From an uncultured Paracoccaceae bacterium (GTDB taxonomy: Bacteria; Pseudomonadota; Alphaproteobacteria; Rhodobacterales; Rhodobacteraceae): a stretch of 64,000 nucleotides of DNA. The position numbers were made by a program, and so were the translations under genes. Where the stretch lies: the NCBI GenBank assembly GCA_937872465.1, contig CALMSR010000033.1, positions 1 through 64,000 on the forward strand, in the 5' to 3' direction. The notes under the pieces were generated by a model. That model searched no databases and was not told where the DNA came from. It was given only the letters and a program-made list of their open reading frames with translations. This document shows positions 1 to 8,890 of the stretch, piece by piece; positions within the stretch are counted from its first letter, which is position 1; every line of letters starts with the position of its first letter.

Positions 1-3000
1 GTGCCGTCGGTGGAGGTGATGGCGTAGTTGCGGCTGGTCAGCGTGTCGCCGGTGATGGCGTAGCGGCCGGCGTTGCTGGCCTGCGTCGCGTTGGTGGTGA
101 GCGCGCCGCCGAGCACGCTGGCGTCCTGGCCCAACACGAAGCCGGTAAAGGTCGCGGTGAGCGAGGGATTGGCGGCGCCGTAGGTGCGGGACTTGTCGTC
201 GACCACGACGCTGAGCGCGGCTTTGCCCACACTCATAGTGCCGTCGACATAGCTGATCGCGTAATTGTCGCTGCTTTGGCCCGAGGCGGTGATGGCGTAG
301 CTGCCCGCGTCGCTCGCCTGGGTGGCGGCGGTGGCAAGCGTCAGGGTGCCGTCGAGATCGGCGATGCCCTGGCCGAGCACGAAGCCGGAATAGCTCGCGG
401 TGAGCGGCGGATTGGCGGAACCGTAGATGCGGGACTTGTCGTCGGCGGTGATCGTCAGCAGGGCGGGGTCGACGGTGAGCAGGCCGTCGCGGAGGTCGAG
501 CCGGTAGCCTTGGTCGGAGGGCGTGGCGGTGACGTCGGTGGCGTAGCTGCCGACGGGCGCGGTCGCGGCGGCGCCGTCGCTGGCCACGTCCGGTCCGGTC
601 GCGAGCGCGGTGCCGAGGCTGTCGCCGGGGCGCAGGCCGGCGACGGTCAGCCCGGGCGTCACCGCGGTGCCGTAGGTCTTGTCGAGGGTGTCGCCGGTGA
701 TGGTCAGGACCGGCCGCTCGCCGTAGATGATGCGGTTGCCGCCATAGGTGACCAGGGAGGGCGGCGTGTCGGCGAAGAGCCGGCCGTAGAGGTCGAAATT
801 GCCCGAGGTGGGCTCCGCTCCCACCAGCCCGTCGAAGCGGTCGATGTAGAGCAGCCAGCGCGCGCCGCCTGTTGTGGTTTCCAGCGCGTCGGTGCCGGCA
901 TCGTTGCGGAACTGCCGCCCCGCGGCGACCACGAGCGAATCGCCGGCGCCCGTCGCGCGCAGGCCGGCGCCCGCGCCGATGCCGACGCGCTCCTGCGAGA
1001 TGAGCGCGATCTGCGCCGCCTCGACCGGCGCGCCGATCTCGACGGTCCCGGTGCCGGAGGTGGAGACGCCGAGCCGGACGGAAGAGGCGTAGGAGGAGGG
1101 CGCGCCGCCGGGGGTGCTGGGCTCGAGCACGAAGGTCCGGTTCGCCGCGAGGCCGAAGAGCGGCTCGACCAGGGCGGTGATCGCACCCGAAAGCGCGACA
1201 TTGCCGCCGTTGTCGCCGCCGGTGCCCGCGCGCACCGGGCCGTCCCAGCTCTGGGTTTCGGCCCGCATCGCCAGATCCGCCCGGTTCAGCGCCGCGACGC
1301 GGCCTTCCGAGACGCCGTTGCGCAGCAGGATCGTCCCGGCGTTCATGGTGATCGAGCCGCCCTCGCCGGCGGCGACCTCGGCGAAGGTATTGTCGGCGCT
1401 GCCGCCGAAGACCTTGATCCATGGTGCCGTCAGCGTCACGTCGCCGGAGGATCCGGAGCTGCCGAGCCGCACCCAGCGGCCGCTCGCGCTTTCGCCCTGG
1501 ATCCGGATCCTGTCCCCGGCGGTCACGTTCAGGTCGCCCGAATCGGAGAAGACCTGGATGTTGTCGGCGGACGCGGTGCTGAACCGCCGCAGGACCACCG
1601 ACCCCTCCGTGGCTTCGAGGTCGAGGTCGCCGCTTCGGGTCGTCACCCGGAGATTGCCCGCGGGGCGCCAGGTGCCGATGATGTCGCCTTTGCGGGCCAG
1701 CATGGCGATGCGGCCGGTCCCGGTGGCGCGCACGTCGGCGTCGATGGCGATGGCCTCGCCCGCGGTCAGGATCAGGTTGCCGGTGCCGCTCGACTGGATC
1801 GCATTCGTGATGCGGAGGTCCTCGCCGGCGGTGGCGGTGAAATCGCCGTCCTTGGTGCTGACGGAGGCGTCGAAGACCACGTCGCCGTCGGCGAGCAGCG
1901 TGAGGTCGCCGCTGCCGGTCCAGTTCAGCGCGCGCCGGAAGACGATGTCGCCGTCGGAATTGCCGGGGTTGCCCGGGGTGGTGCCGTCGGCATCGGTGGT
2001 GATGACCACTTTGCCGCCGGCGTTGAGCGCCTGGCGCAGCGAATTGGTGTTCACCGTCCAGATGCCGGGTCCGTCCGGCGGGTTGTTGACGCCGGGCGAG
2101 ACGGCGGCGCCGCCGTTGTCGATCTCGACGTTGCGCGGATCGAGCAGCCAGGTGCCGCCCGCGCCGGTGGAGACGGCGGCCAGCGGCCCGATGGCGAGCG
2201 CGAACTTGCCGGAGGTCTCGACGAGCCCGCCGCCGGCGCCGCCTTCGGCCGCGATGCGCCCGTCGAAGATCGTGGTGCCGTCGGCCCAGGCGATCACCGT
2301 GCCGCCCCTGCCGGTTTCCCCGGTGGCGGTGATCACGGCACCTTCGGCGATCGTCACATGGTCGGCGCGGCGCAGCGGGCCCTTGCCGCGCAGGTCGCCG
2401 CCGATGCGCACATTGCCGCCGTCATGGCCGCCGCGGGCGCCGATGCGGGCCGCGCCCTCGACCGCGACGGTCTCGCCGGTGACCGTGACCGAGCCGCCGC
2501 CGGTTGCGCCCGCGGCCGAGACCGTGCCGCCGATGCGGACCTTGCCCGAGCCGCGGCCGGTCAGCTCGACCCTGCCGCCGCTGCCGCTGCTCGAGCCGGC
2601 GCGGATCACGCCGGTGGTGTTGATGACGCTGTCGATCGCGCTCGCGGCATCGCCGGCGGTCAGGAGCACGCGGCCCGCGCCCGCGTCGATCAGGCCGGAA
2701 TTGACCACCCCGCCCCGGGCGGGATTGCCGTCGACCGCGATCTGGATCGCGCCGTCGCCGTTCAGGTCGATCGTGGTGCGGGTGCCCGAGGCGAGGGCCA
2801 CCGTGCCGGTGCGGGCGTAGATCGCGCCGGCATTCTCGACATTGCCGCCGACGAGCGCGGCCAGCCCCGTCTCGCCGATCGTCACCTCGCCCTGGTTGAC
2901 CACCCGGGCGCCCGGGCGCTCGCCGCCGCCGATCGCGAGCCCGCCGCCCTGCTGGAAGCGCGCGGCATCGACGGTCTGCGAGGTCGCCACGAGCCCGCCC

Positions 3001-3377
3001 AAGTCGAGCTTCGCCCCCTTGGAGAAGAGCACCCCGGCGGTGTTCTGGATGATGACGGTGCCCGGCGCGGTGATCGAGCCCTGGATGACGCTCTTCGACA
3101 CGGAATTGACGCGGTTGAGCGTGGCCGAGGACTTGCCCGGCTGGTCGAAGACGACCCTGTGCGCGCGGCCGACGTCGAAGCTCTTCCAGTCGATGACGGC
3201 GCGCTCCGAGGTCTGGCGGATCGTCGATTGCCGGGTCGTCTGCGAGATGCGCGCGGCGCCCGAGGCCACGGTCCCGCCCTGCGGCGACTGGGCCACGGCC
3301 GGGAAGGCGCCAAGGGCGAAGGCCGAGACCCCGAGCAGGATGAGCGCCCGCGTCGGGCGGCCAGGCTTCGTGCGCAT
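1..3377 (-). CDS. Two-partner-secretion (filamentous haemagglutinin-type) exoprotein, 3' end outside window
   Basis: The minus-strand frame starting with ATG at 3377 stays open to the window edge (about 1,125 residues), so the gene is cut at its 3' end. The start has GAGG about 8 nt upstream. Residues 1-30 form a signal peptide (Arg-rich, then hydrophobic, ending PAVAQ). Residues about 35-150 match the TPS haemagglutination domain (IDWKSFDVG, VIIQNTAGVLFSKGAKLDLGG). The long Gly/Ala/Val-rich middle fits a beta-helix. The visible C-terminal part holds three spaced MBG-type repeats beginning near residues 888, 973 and 1054 (TYG, ADDKSRIYG, VDDKSRTYG; about 80 residues apart). Such proteins are exported through an Omp85-like TpsB pore; no tpsB gene lies in the window. 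An adhesin role is inferred. Large plus-strand ORFs over it are GC-driven antisense shadows. Confidence 0.85.
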   Translation of the reverse strand, partial: MRTKPGRPTRALILLGVSAFALGAFPAVAQSPQGGTVASGAARISQTTRQSTIRQTSERAVIDWKSFDVGRAHRVVFDQPGKSSATLNRVNSVSKSVIQGSITAPGTVIIQNTAGVLFSKGAKLDLGGLVATSQTVDAARFQQGGGLAIGGGERPGARVVNQGEVTIGETGLAALVGGNVENAGAIYARTGTVALASGTRTTIDLNGDGAIQIAVDGNPARGGVVNSGLIDAGAGRVLLTAGDAASAIDSVINTTGVIRAGSSSGSGGRVELTGRGSGKVRIGGTVSAAGATGGGSVTVTGETVAVEGAARIGARGGHDGGNVRIGGDLRGKGPLRRADHVTIAEGAVITATGETGRGGTVIAWADGTTIFDGRIAAEGGAGGGLVETSGKFALAIGPLAAVSTGAGGTWLLDPRNVEIDNGGAAVSPGVNNPPDGPGIWTVNTNSLRQALNAGGKVVITTDADGTTPGNPGNSDGDIVFRRALNWTGSGDLTLLADGDVVFDASVSTKDGDFTATAGEDLRITNAIQSSGTGNLILTAGEAIAIDADVRATGTGRIAMLARKGDIIGTWRPAGNLRVTTRSGDLDLEATEGSVVLRRFSTASADNIQVFSDSGDLNVTAGDRIRIQGESASGRWVRLGSSGSSGDVTLTAPWIKVFGGSADNTFAEVAAGEGGSITMNAGTILLRNGVSEGRVAALNRADLAMRAETQSWDGPVRAGTGGDNGGNVALSGAITALVEPLFGLAANRTFVLEPSTPGGAPSSYASSVRLGVSTSGTGTVEIGAPVEAAQIALISQERVGIGAGAGLRATGAGDSLVVAAGRQFRNDAGTDALETTTGGARWLLYIDRFDGLVGAEPTSGNFDLYGRLFADTPPSLVTYGGNRIIYGERPVLTITGDTLDKTYGTAVTPGLTVAGLRPGDSLGTALATGPDVASDGAAATAPVGSYATDVTATPSDQGYRLDLRDGLLTVDPALLTITADDKSRIYGSANPPLTASYSGFVLGQGIADLDGTLTLATAATQASDAGSYAITASGQSSDNYAISYVDGTMSVGKAALSVVVDDKSRTYGAANPSLTATFTGFVLGQDASVLGGALTTNATQASNAGRYAITGDTLTSRNYAITSTDG

Positions 3378-3659
3378 CGGAACCCTCGTCACTATCGTTT
3401 CGCGGATACTGGTCAAAAGTGATTCAACTTTTCGTAGAACTACCCGAAGTGGTGCAGCGAAATCAAACACAACCTTTCCGATTCCCGGCGATCGTTGCAG
3501 TTATGCCCGCCGCCGCTCCGGCAGGGTCGGGGCGCAGAAATCGCTTAACGATCAAGTTTAGGCACTGATCCGGGTCGCGTTAGCCGGGCGGTAAGGGCCG
3601 CGGCCTAGCTTTTCCCCGTGCGCCGGCATGGGGGTCCGGCGGCTGGGGTGGGGAAAATC

Positions 3660-4421
3660 ATGGGTGACCGGCATGGTGTCGGCGCGCGGCTGGCCGTGCG
3701 TCGCAGGGGGATGATCGTCGCGACGGTCCTCCTGGGCTTCGCCTGCGCGCTGGGCTTCCGGGGCGATGCCTCCGAGCGCGGGGGGCGGGCGCTCGACCAT
3801 CACCTCACGGTCTTCAACGGCAGGATCGTCGGATCGGCCTTCGTGATCGCCGAGGGGCTCGCGGTCACCAATGCGCATGTGGTGCGCGGGCTTCGTCCCG
3901 GCGGGCGCCTCGACCTCGTCGCCTCCGGCCCGGGGCGCGCCAGGGGCGCGGGAATGGTGCTCGCGATCAGCCCGCGCATGGATCTCGCGGTGCTCTCGGT
4001 GCCGGGCGGCCTCGCGCCGCCGGTGCCGGGGGAGGATGCGCCCCGGGTCGCGGGGCTCGCGGTGGTCGCGGCCGGGATCGATGCGGGCGGCGGCCGGCGC
4101 GGCCTGCCGCGGCTGGAGCTGGCCGGCCGCGTCATCGACCCGGCCAACGATTCCACCGGCTTCGGCCCCGGGCTCGTCGCCCTTCTGCCCGGGGTGCGGC
4201 CGGGGTTCTCGGGCGGGCCGATGTTCGACCGCACCGGCCGGCTGGTGGGAATGATCGCGGCGATCCGGCCGGCGCGCTCGGCAGCGGCCGCCATGCCGAT
4301 GGCCGCCTCCGGCTTCGCCCCGAAGCAGCGGCGCGCGGCCGCCGCCGAAGAGGCGCTCGTGCTGCGCGCGGGCGAGCTCAGGGCCGAGGCGCAGCGCCTG
4401 TTGCGGAGCGCCCGCCGCTAG
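3660..4421 (+). CDS. Exported trypsin-like serine protease
   Basis: This 253-residue protein carries a chymotrypsin/DegP-type triad: His73 in VTNAHV, Asp108 in RMDLAVL and Ser184 in GFSGGPM. An Arg-rich start followed by a hydrophobic stretch at about 18-33 predicts an N-terminal signal or anchor, so it should act in the periplasm. No PDZ domain follows, which separates it from DegP/HtrA; the tail after residue 205 is Ala/Arg-rich. The ATG at 3660 has GGGGTGGGG just upstream; an in-frame GTG at 3618 is possible but has no better site. It is divergent from the TPS exoprotein gene, so it could process exported proteins, but that is only a guess from position. Confidence 0.8.
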   Translation: MGDRHGVGARLAVRRRGMIVATVLLGFACALGFRGDASERGGRALDHHLTVFNGRIVGSAFVIAEGLAVTNAHVVRGLRPGGRLDLVASGPGRARGAGMVLAISPRMDLAVLSVPGGLAPPVPGEDAPRVAGLAVVAAGIDAGGGRRGLPRLELAGRVIDPANDSTGFGPGLVALLPGVRPGFSGGPMFDRTGRLVGMIAAIRPARSAAAAMPMAASGFAPKQRRAAAAEEALVLRAGELRAEAQRLLRSARR

Positions 4422-4515
4422 CCGGGAGGTGGCGGAGGGCGGAGGCGGGTCGATTCCGGCCTGACGCCGGGCGCAGTCTGTCCTATAGAGCGGCCGTCCG
4501 GACCGGGGGGATGGC

Positions 4516-5721
4516 ATGGCGCTTGCGGGACGCGAAATCGCGGTGATCGGCGCGGGGATCGGCGGCCTCGCCGCCGCCACGGCGCTGGCGCAGCGGCGGG
4601 CCAGGGTCACGGTCTTCGAGCGGGCGCCGGCGCTCGGCGAGGTCGGCGCCGGATTGCAGGTCGCCCCCAACGGCGTGGCGGTGCTGGAAGCGCTGGGGAT
4701 GCGCGATGCCGCCGAGGCCCGGGCCGGCCTCCCCCAGGGCATCGAATTGCGCGACCATCGCTCCGACCGCATCCTCGCCCGCGTGCCGCTGGGCCCGACC
4801 AGCGTCGCGCGCTACGGCCGCCCCTACTGGCATTTCCACCGCGCCGATCTGCTGGCGCTGCTGGCGGAGGCCGCGCGCGAGGCCGGCGTCGAGCTGCGCC
4901 TCGGCACGGCGATCACCCAGGTGGCCGACACCGCGCAGGGGCTCCGGGTGGTGCCGGAGGCGGGCCCCGAGCATGCCGCGGAGATCGTCGTCGGCGCGGA
5001 CGGCATCCGCTCGCGCCTGCGCGCCGACTGGCTGGAGGGGCAGCCGCCGCGCTTCACCGGCCATGTGGCCTGGCGCGGGCTGGTCGATGCGGCGCGGCTG
5101 GGCGCGCCGGGGCTCGCCGAGGTGGCGCGGGTCACGGTCGGGCCGGGGCGGCATCTCGTCACCTATCCGCTGCGCGGCGGGCGGCAGGTCAATTTCGTGG
5201 CCGTCGAGGAGCGCGCCTCCTGGACGGCGGAGGGCTGGATGGAGGCGGACGATCCGGCCAATCTGCGCCGGGCCTTCGCCGATTGGGGCGGGCCGGCGGC
5301 GGATCTGCTCGAGGGGGTGGAGGAAACCTTCCTCTGGGGGCTCTTCGATCACCCGCCGCTGCCGCGCTGGGTGACGGGCCGGATCGCGCTCCTGGGCGAT
5401 GCCTGCCATCCGATGCTGCCCTATCTCGCGCAGGGCGCGACCATGGCGCTGGAGGATGCCTGGGTCTTGGCCGCCGAGCTCGACGTGGCGGAGACGCCGG
5501 AGCGCGGGCTTCTCGCCTACGAGGCGCGGCGGGCGCCGCGGGCGGGGCGGGTGCAGCGGGCTTCGGCGCGGAACGGCCGGATCTTCCACCTGCGGCCGGG
5601 CATTCGCGATGCCGCGCATCTGGGGCTGCGGGCGGTGAGCGTCACGGCGCCGGGCCTGCTGACGCGGCGATTCGACTGGCTCTTCGGGGCGGATGTGGTG
5701 AGCGACCGGGCGACGGGGTGA
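4516..5721 (+). CDS. FAD-dependent monooxygenase (salicylate hydroxylase-like)
   Basis: The 401-residue protein is a group A flavoprotein aromatic hydroxylase. It opens with the Rossmann motif GAGIGG (residues 12-17) and an FERA strand end that binds the ADP ribose of FAD. The second FAD motif GDACHPMLPYLAQG lies near residues 294-307 and is followed by the helix with ALEDAW. These are typical of salicylate 1-hydroxylase and 6-hydroxynicotinate or urate hydroxylases, which use NAD(P)H and O2. The substrate cannot be told from sequence. It stands alone, with no aromatic-degradation genes near it. A GC hairpin lies between its stop and the convergent beta-barrel gene. Confidence 0.85.
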   Translation: MALAGREIAVIGAGIGGLAAATALAQRRARVTVFERAPALGEVGAGLQVAPNGVAVLEALGMRDAAEARAGLPQGIELRDHRSDRILARVPLGPTSVARYGRPYWHFHRADLLALLAEAAREAGVELRLGTAITQVADTAQGLRVVPEAGPEHAAEIVVGADGIRSRLRADWLEGQPPRFTGHVAWRGLVDAARLGAPGLAEVARVTVGPGRHLVTYPLRGGRQVNFVAVEERASWTAEGWMEADDPANLRRAFADWGGPAADLLEGVEETFLWGLFDHPPLPRWVTGRIALLGDACHPMLPYLAQGATMALEDAWVLAAELDVAETPERGLLAYEARRAPRAGRVQRASARNGRIFHLRPGIRDAAHLGLRAVSVTAPGLLTRRFDWLFGADVVSDRATG

Positions 5722-5785
5722 CGTCCCGGGCCGGTGGCCGTTCCGGTTGACCGATGCGGAGATCCGGAGGCCGGGCCCTGGGAGA

Positions 5786-5806
5786 GGGCCGCGCCCGGCG
5801 CGGCCC
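5786..5806. terminator. GC-rich hairpin between convergent genes
   Basis: A perfect 8-bp inverted repeat (GGGCCGCG, 5-nt loop, CGCGGCCC) sits between the stops of the monooxygenase and the convergent beta-barrel gene. There is no T-tract, so a bidirectional terminator is an inference from position and stem strength. Confidence 0.4.
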
Positions 5807-5823
5807 GCGTCGCATTCACCCGG

Positions 5824-6462
5824 TCAGAAGCTGTAGGCCGCGCCCAGCAGCAGGTCGAAGCTTTCGAAGCCGGAGTCGAGCGAGAACCCGTCCGCGCCGT
5901 CGAGCGATCCGCTGTTGACCGAATACCAGCGCGCCTCGCCCATCACCGTCCAGTCCGGCGTGAGCCGGTAGCCGACGCCGCCGATCAGCTGCCAGGCGAA
6001 GAGCCCGCCGCTGTCGAAGGATCCGTCGTCCTCCGACTGCAGGTCGATGTTCGCCCCGCCGATGCCGGCGCCGAAATAGGGCTGGAAGGCGCCGTCCGCC
6101 CCCATGCCGTCGAGCCGGTAGATCGCGTTGACCATCACCGCGTTCGACCGCGTGTCGCCGCTGACCTGACCCTTCAGATCCGCCTGCCGGAAGCCGTATT
6201 CCAGCTCCAGCCCGATGTTCGGGGTGTAGTTGTATCCGACCGCGACCCCGAGCACGTAGCCGGTGTCGTAGTCGAGCTTGACGTCGACATCGGTGCCGCC
6301 GCCGAGGAACTGCAGCTCGTTCTCCTCGCCCGAGGGCCAGGTCGCGCCGCCGAAGCCCTTGAGATAGAAGGAGCCGCCGAACCCCTGCGCCGAGGCCGCG
6401 CCCGCGCCGGCCGCCAGCGTCGCGATCGCCGCGGCCGCGAAGAACCTCGATCGTCCCGTCAT
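5824..6462 (-). CDS. Outer-membrane beta-barrel protein (porin family), copy 1
   Basis: A 212-residue exported protein. The signal peptide covers residues 1-25 and ends ASA before QGFGG. The mature part has alternating hydrophobic strands rich in Tyr, Trp and Gly and ends in AAYSF with C-terminal Phe, the usual BAM recognition signature. Length and pattern match small 8-stranded OmpA/OmpW-like barrels. The ATG at 6462 was chosen over a much longer upstream reading because it has GAGGTGAG and starts a clean signal peptide. It is a clear paralogue of the gene at 10614-11276 (shared KGFGGATWP, DTGYVLG, LELEY, WQLIGGVGY). Its function is unknown. Confidence 0.85.
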   Translation of the reverse strand: MTGRSRFFAAAAIATLAAGAGAASAQGFGGSFYLKGFGGATWPSGEENELQFLGGGTDVDVKLDYDTGYVLGVAVGYNYTPNIGLELEYGFRQADLKGQVSGDTRSNAVMVNAIYRLDGMGADGAFQPYFGAGIGGANIDLQSEDDGSFDSGGLFAWQLIGGVGYRLTPDWTVMGEARWYSVNSGSLDGADGFSLDSGFESFDLLLGAAYSF

Positions 6463-6608
6463 GATCTCACCTCGATCAGCATTGCACGATCCCGCATCTT
6501 CGGCGCGGCCGCCGCCCAGGTGAAGATGTCCCGGCAGCTTCTCCGCGGCTGTTGCGGGCCGGCAACAAGGGCCGGCACCGCAGCCGCGCGGGACGCGCCG
6601 GACCAACC

Positions 6609-7079
6609 TCAGGGCAGGAGCCGGGTCGTGCCGTCGGCGCTCTGGATCACCTGCACCCGCTGGCCCATCGAGAAGACCGGCTCGGCCTGGATGACCGCGA
6701 TGGTGCGCCCGTCGTCGAGCCGGACCGTCCATTGGGTCGACTGCACCGTGGTCGCCGCCCCGGCCACCCGGTTGCCCGCCGCGGCACCCGCGGTCGCGCC
6801 CGCCACCGTCGCGATGTCCTGGCCGAGGCCGCCCCCGACCTCGTTGCCGAGCAGCCCGCCGGCCAGGCCGCCGGCCAGCGTGCCCACGACCTCGGCCGTC
6901 TTGTTGCCGCCCTGCACCTGCACCGGCTGGGCGCCGATGATCTCGCCGAAGGACACCGACTGCGCGCCCTGCGCCTGATTGGCGCTGACGAGGTTCCCGG
7001 TGTTCTGCGGCGTGCAGCCCAGAAGGCCCAGCGCCACCAGCGCCGCGCCGGAAACCTTCGCGAAATCCGTCATTCTCAT
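6609..7079 (-). CDS. Glycine-zipper 2TM lipoprotein (17 kDa surface antigen-like)
   Basis: This 156-residue protein begins with a lipoprotein signal (ALGLLGC, lipidated Cys at about residue 22). The middle carries a glycine zipper (GTLAGGLAGGLLGNEVGGGLG, broken here only by function: alternating GxxxG spacing) typical of Rickettsia 17-kDa antigen and SlyB-type lipoproteins. The C-terminal 50 residues form a small beta domain (WTVRLDDGRTIAV) that looks like a surface or periplasmic fold. ATG at 7079 (MRM) and at 7073 (MTDF) are both possible; AGG signals exist for each. It is probably an envelope lipoprotein that stabilises the outer membrane. The dgt gene lies 89 bp upstream on the same strand. 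Confidence 0.8.
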   Translation of the reverse strand: MRMTDFAKVSGAALVALGLLGCTPQNTGNLVSANQAQGAQSVSFGEIIGAQPVQVQGGNKTAEVVGTLAGGLAGGLLGNEVGGGLGQDIATVAGATAGAAAGNRVAGAATTVQSTQWTVRLDDGRTIAVIQAEPVFSMGQRVQVIQSADGTTRLLP

Positions 7080-7168
7080 CCTGTTTGCCTGCCTTTCGAT
7101 CCTGTCGCCCGTCCGGACAACCCGGACCGAGATCCTGAAACCCGATTGCGGCGAAAATGTCCACCATC

Positions 7169-8314
7169 TCATGCCCGCACGTCCGGGTCGGTCAGCTTGC
7201 GGTGCTCCTGCAGCGCGAAGCGGTCGGTCATGCCGGCGATGTAATCCGAGACCACCCGCGCCCGCGCGCCGGTCCCGAGCCCGGCGCAGGCGTTCCATTC
7301 CGGCGGCATGAGCTCCGGCGCGTCGAGGAACATCTCGAAGAGCTCGCGCACCACCGCGCGCGCCTTGCGCCGCATCCGCTGCACCGTCCAGTGCCGGTAC
7401 ATGCGGTGATAGAGAAACTCGCGGATCACCTTCAGCTCCGCGAAGCTCGCCTCCGAGAAGCGCACCACCGGCACCCCGAGATGACGGATCGCCGCGGCGT
7501 CCTTCGGGTCATGCTCGGCGATCCGCGCCCGGCTCGTGGCCAGTACGTCCTCGACCAAGAGCCCGAAGAAGCGCCGCAGCGCCTCGTGCTCGCGCCGCGC
7601 CGGCGCCAGCCCCGGCCAGCGCGCGTCCACCTCGGCGATGCAGCGCCCGATCAGCGGCAGCGCGCGCAGATCCTCGAGGCTGAAGAGCCCCGCGCGCAGC
7701 CCGTCGGCGAGATCGTGGTTGTTGTAGGCGATGTCGTCGGAGATCGCCGCCACCTGCGCCTCGGCGCTGGCATGCGTCCCGAGCTCGAGGTCGTGCCGCG
7801 CGGTATAATCCGCCAGCGCCGCCGGAACCTCGCCCTTCACCGGGCCGTTGTGCTTGGCGATGCCCTCCAGCGTCTCCCAGGTCAGGTTCAGCCCGTCGAA
7901 CTCGGCGTAATGCGCCTCGAGCCGGGTGACGATGGTCAGCGCCTGGGCGTTGTGATCGAACCCGCCCCAGGGTTCCATCACCGCCTGCAAAGCCTCCTCG
8001 CCGGTATGGCCGAAGGGCGGATGGCCGAGGTCGTGGGCGAGCGCCACCGCCTCGGCGAGCTCCTCGTTCAGCCCGAGCGTGCGCGCCAGCGTGCGCGCGA
8101 CCTGCGCCACCTCGATCGAATGCGTGAGCCGCGTGCGGTAGTAATCGCCCTCGTGCTCCACGAAGACCTGGGTCTTGTGCTTGAGGCGGCGGAAGGCGGA
8201 GGAATGGATGATCCGGTCGCGGTCGCGCTGGTAGCAGGACCGGTGCGTGGAATCCTCCTCCGCGAAGAGCCGGCCCCGGCTGATCGCGGGCGAGGTTGCG
8301 AAGGCTGCTGGCAT
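7169..8314 (-). CDS. dgt: Deoxyguanosinetriphosphate triphosphohydrolase-like protein
   Basis: The 381-residue protein is an HD-domain dNTPase: His65 in RLTHSIEV, then His94-Asp95 in AHDLGHPPFGHTGE, with further conserved blocks FDHNAQAL and ISDDIAYNNHD that complete the metal site. Family members hydrolyse dGTP or other dNTPs to the nucleoside plus triphosphate and adjust dNTP pools. The short type seen here is the common alphaproteobacterial form. ATG 8314 has CGGAG directly upstream; a longer ORF extending across erpA is a shadow. It is divergent from the erpA-like gene, with 79 bp between starts, an arrangement I recall as usual in Rhodobacterales. Confidence 0.92.
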   Translation of the reverse strand: MPAAFATSPAISRGRLFAEEDSTHRSCYQRDRDRIIHSSAFRRLKHKTQVFVEHEGDYYRTRLTHSIEVAQVARTLARTLGLNEELAEAVALAHDLGHPPFGHTGEEALQAVMEPWGGFDHNAQALTIVTRLEAHYAEFDGLNLTWETLEGIAKHNGPVKGEVPAALADYTARHDLELGTHASAEAQVAAISDDIAYNNHDLADGLRAGLFSLEDLRALPLIGRCIAEVDARWPGLAPARREHEALRRFFGLLVEDVLATSRARIAEHDPKDAAAIRHLGVPVVRFSEASFAELKVIREFLYHRMYRHWTVQRMRRKARAVVRELFEMFLDAPELMPPEWNACAGLGTGARARVVSDYIAGMTDRFALQEHRKLTDPDVRA

Positions 8315-8393
8315 CTCCGGGCCGCCGTCCGTCTTGTCTCGCGGTCCTGCCGCGCCTAACTTCCCTCTAACGCATCCCGCCAGGGGTCGAAAG

Positions 8394-8720
8394 ATGGACA
8401 TAACTCTCCCGCCGCGCGTGACCGACCGCGCCTTCGCCCGGCTCGCCGAGATCGGCGCCGGCGTGCAATGCCTGCGCGTCGCCGTCGAGGGCGGCGGCTG
8501 CTCGGGCTTCCAGTACGACATCACGCTCGAGCCCGCGCCCGCCTCCGACGACCTGGTGCTGGAGAAGGACGGGTCGCGGGTGCTGATCGACCCGGTCTCG
8601 CTGCCCTTCCTCGCCGATGCCGAGATCGACTTCGCCGACGAGCTGATCGGCGCCCGCTTCGTGGTCAAGAACCCCAACGCCACCTCCTCCTGCGGCTGCG
8701 GCACCTCCTTCTCGATCTGA
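8394..8720 (+). CDS. erpA: HesB/IscA-type iron-sulfur cluster insertion protein
   Basis: A 108-residue A-type carrier protein that receives Fe-S clusters from the scaffold and delivers them to apo-enzymes in the cytosol. The three family cysteines are present: Cys36 (GGGCSGF) and Cys100/Cys102 (SCGCGTSF) near the C-terminus. Length is as expected. The ATG follows AGGGG at a good distance. The symbol erpA rather than iscA rests on its position outside an isc/suf operon and beside dgt and xth, as I recall for related genomes. Confidence 0.9.
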   Translation: MDITLPPRVTDRAFARLAEIGAGVQCLRVAVEGGGCSGFQYDITLEPAPASDDLVLEKDGSRVLIDPVSLPFLADAEIDFADELIGARFVVKNPNATSSCGCGTSFSI

Positions 8721-8890
8721 CCCGCGGCGGATCGAGCCGCGGCCGTCCTGCGGGGGGCGGGGCGGGTCAGCCGGTGCGAGGCCCTTGCATGGCGCCGGCA
8801 TGGCTCGCCCAGACCGTTTTCCGGCCCGCCGCCCTTGCGGTGCTTCGGTCCCGCTCCTAGGCTCCGCCCAGGCCAGCGCGGGATCCGGGG

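Noticed and set aside
276..3422. A 1,048-codon open frame on the plus strand
   Set aside because: It is antisense to the TPS exoprotein, has low-complexity Arg/Gly/Ala/Asp composition and no domain; it reflects high-GC codon bias.
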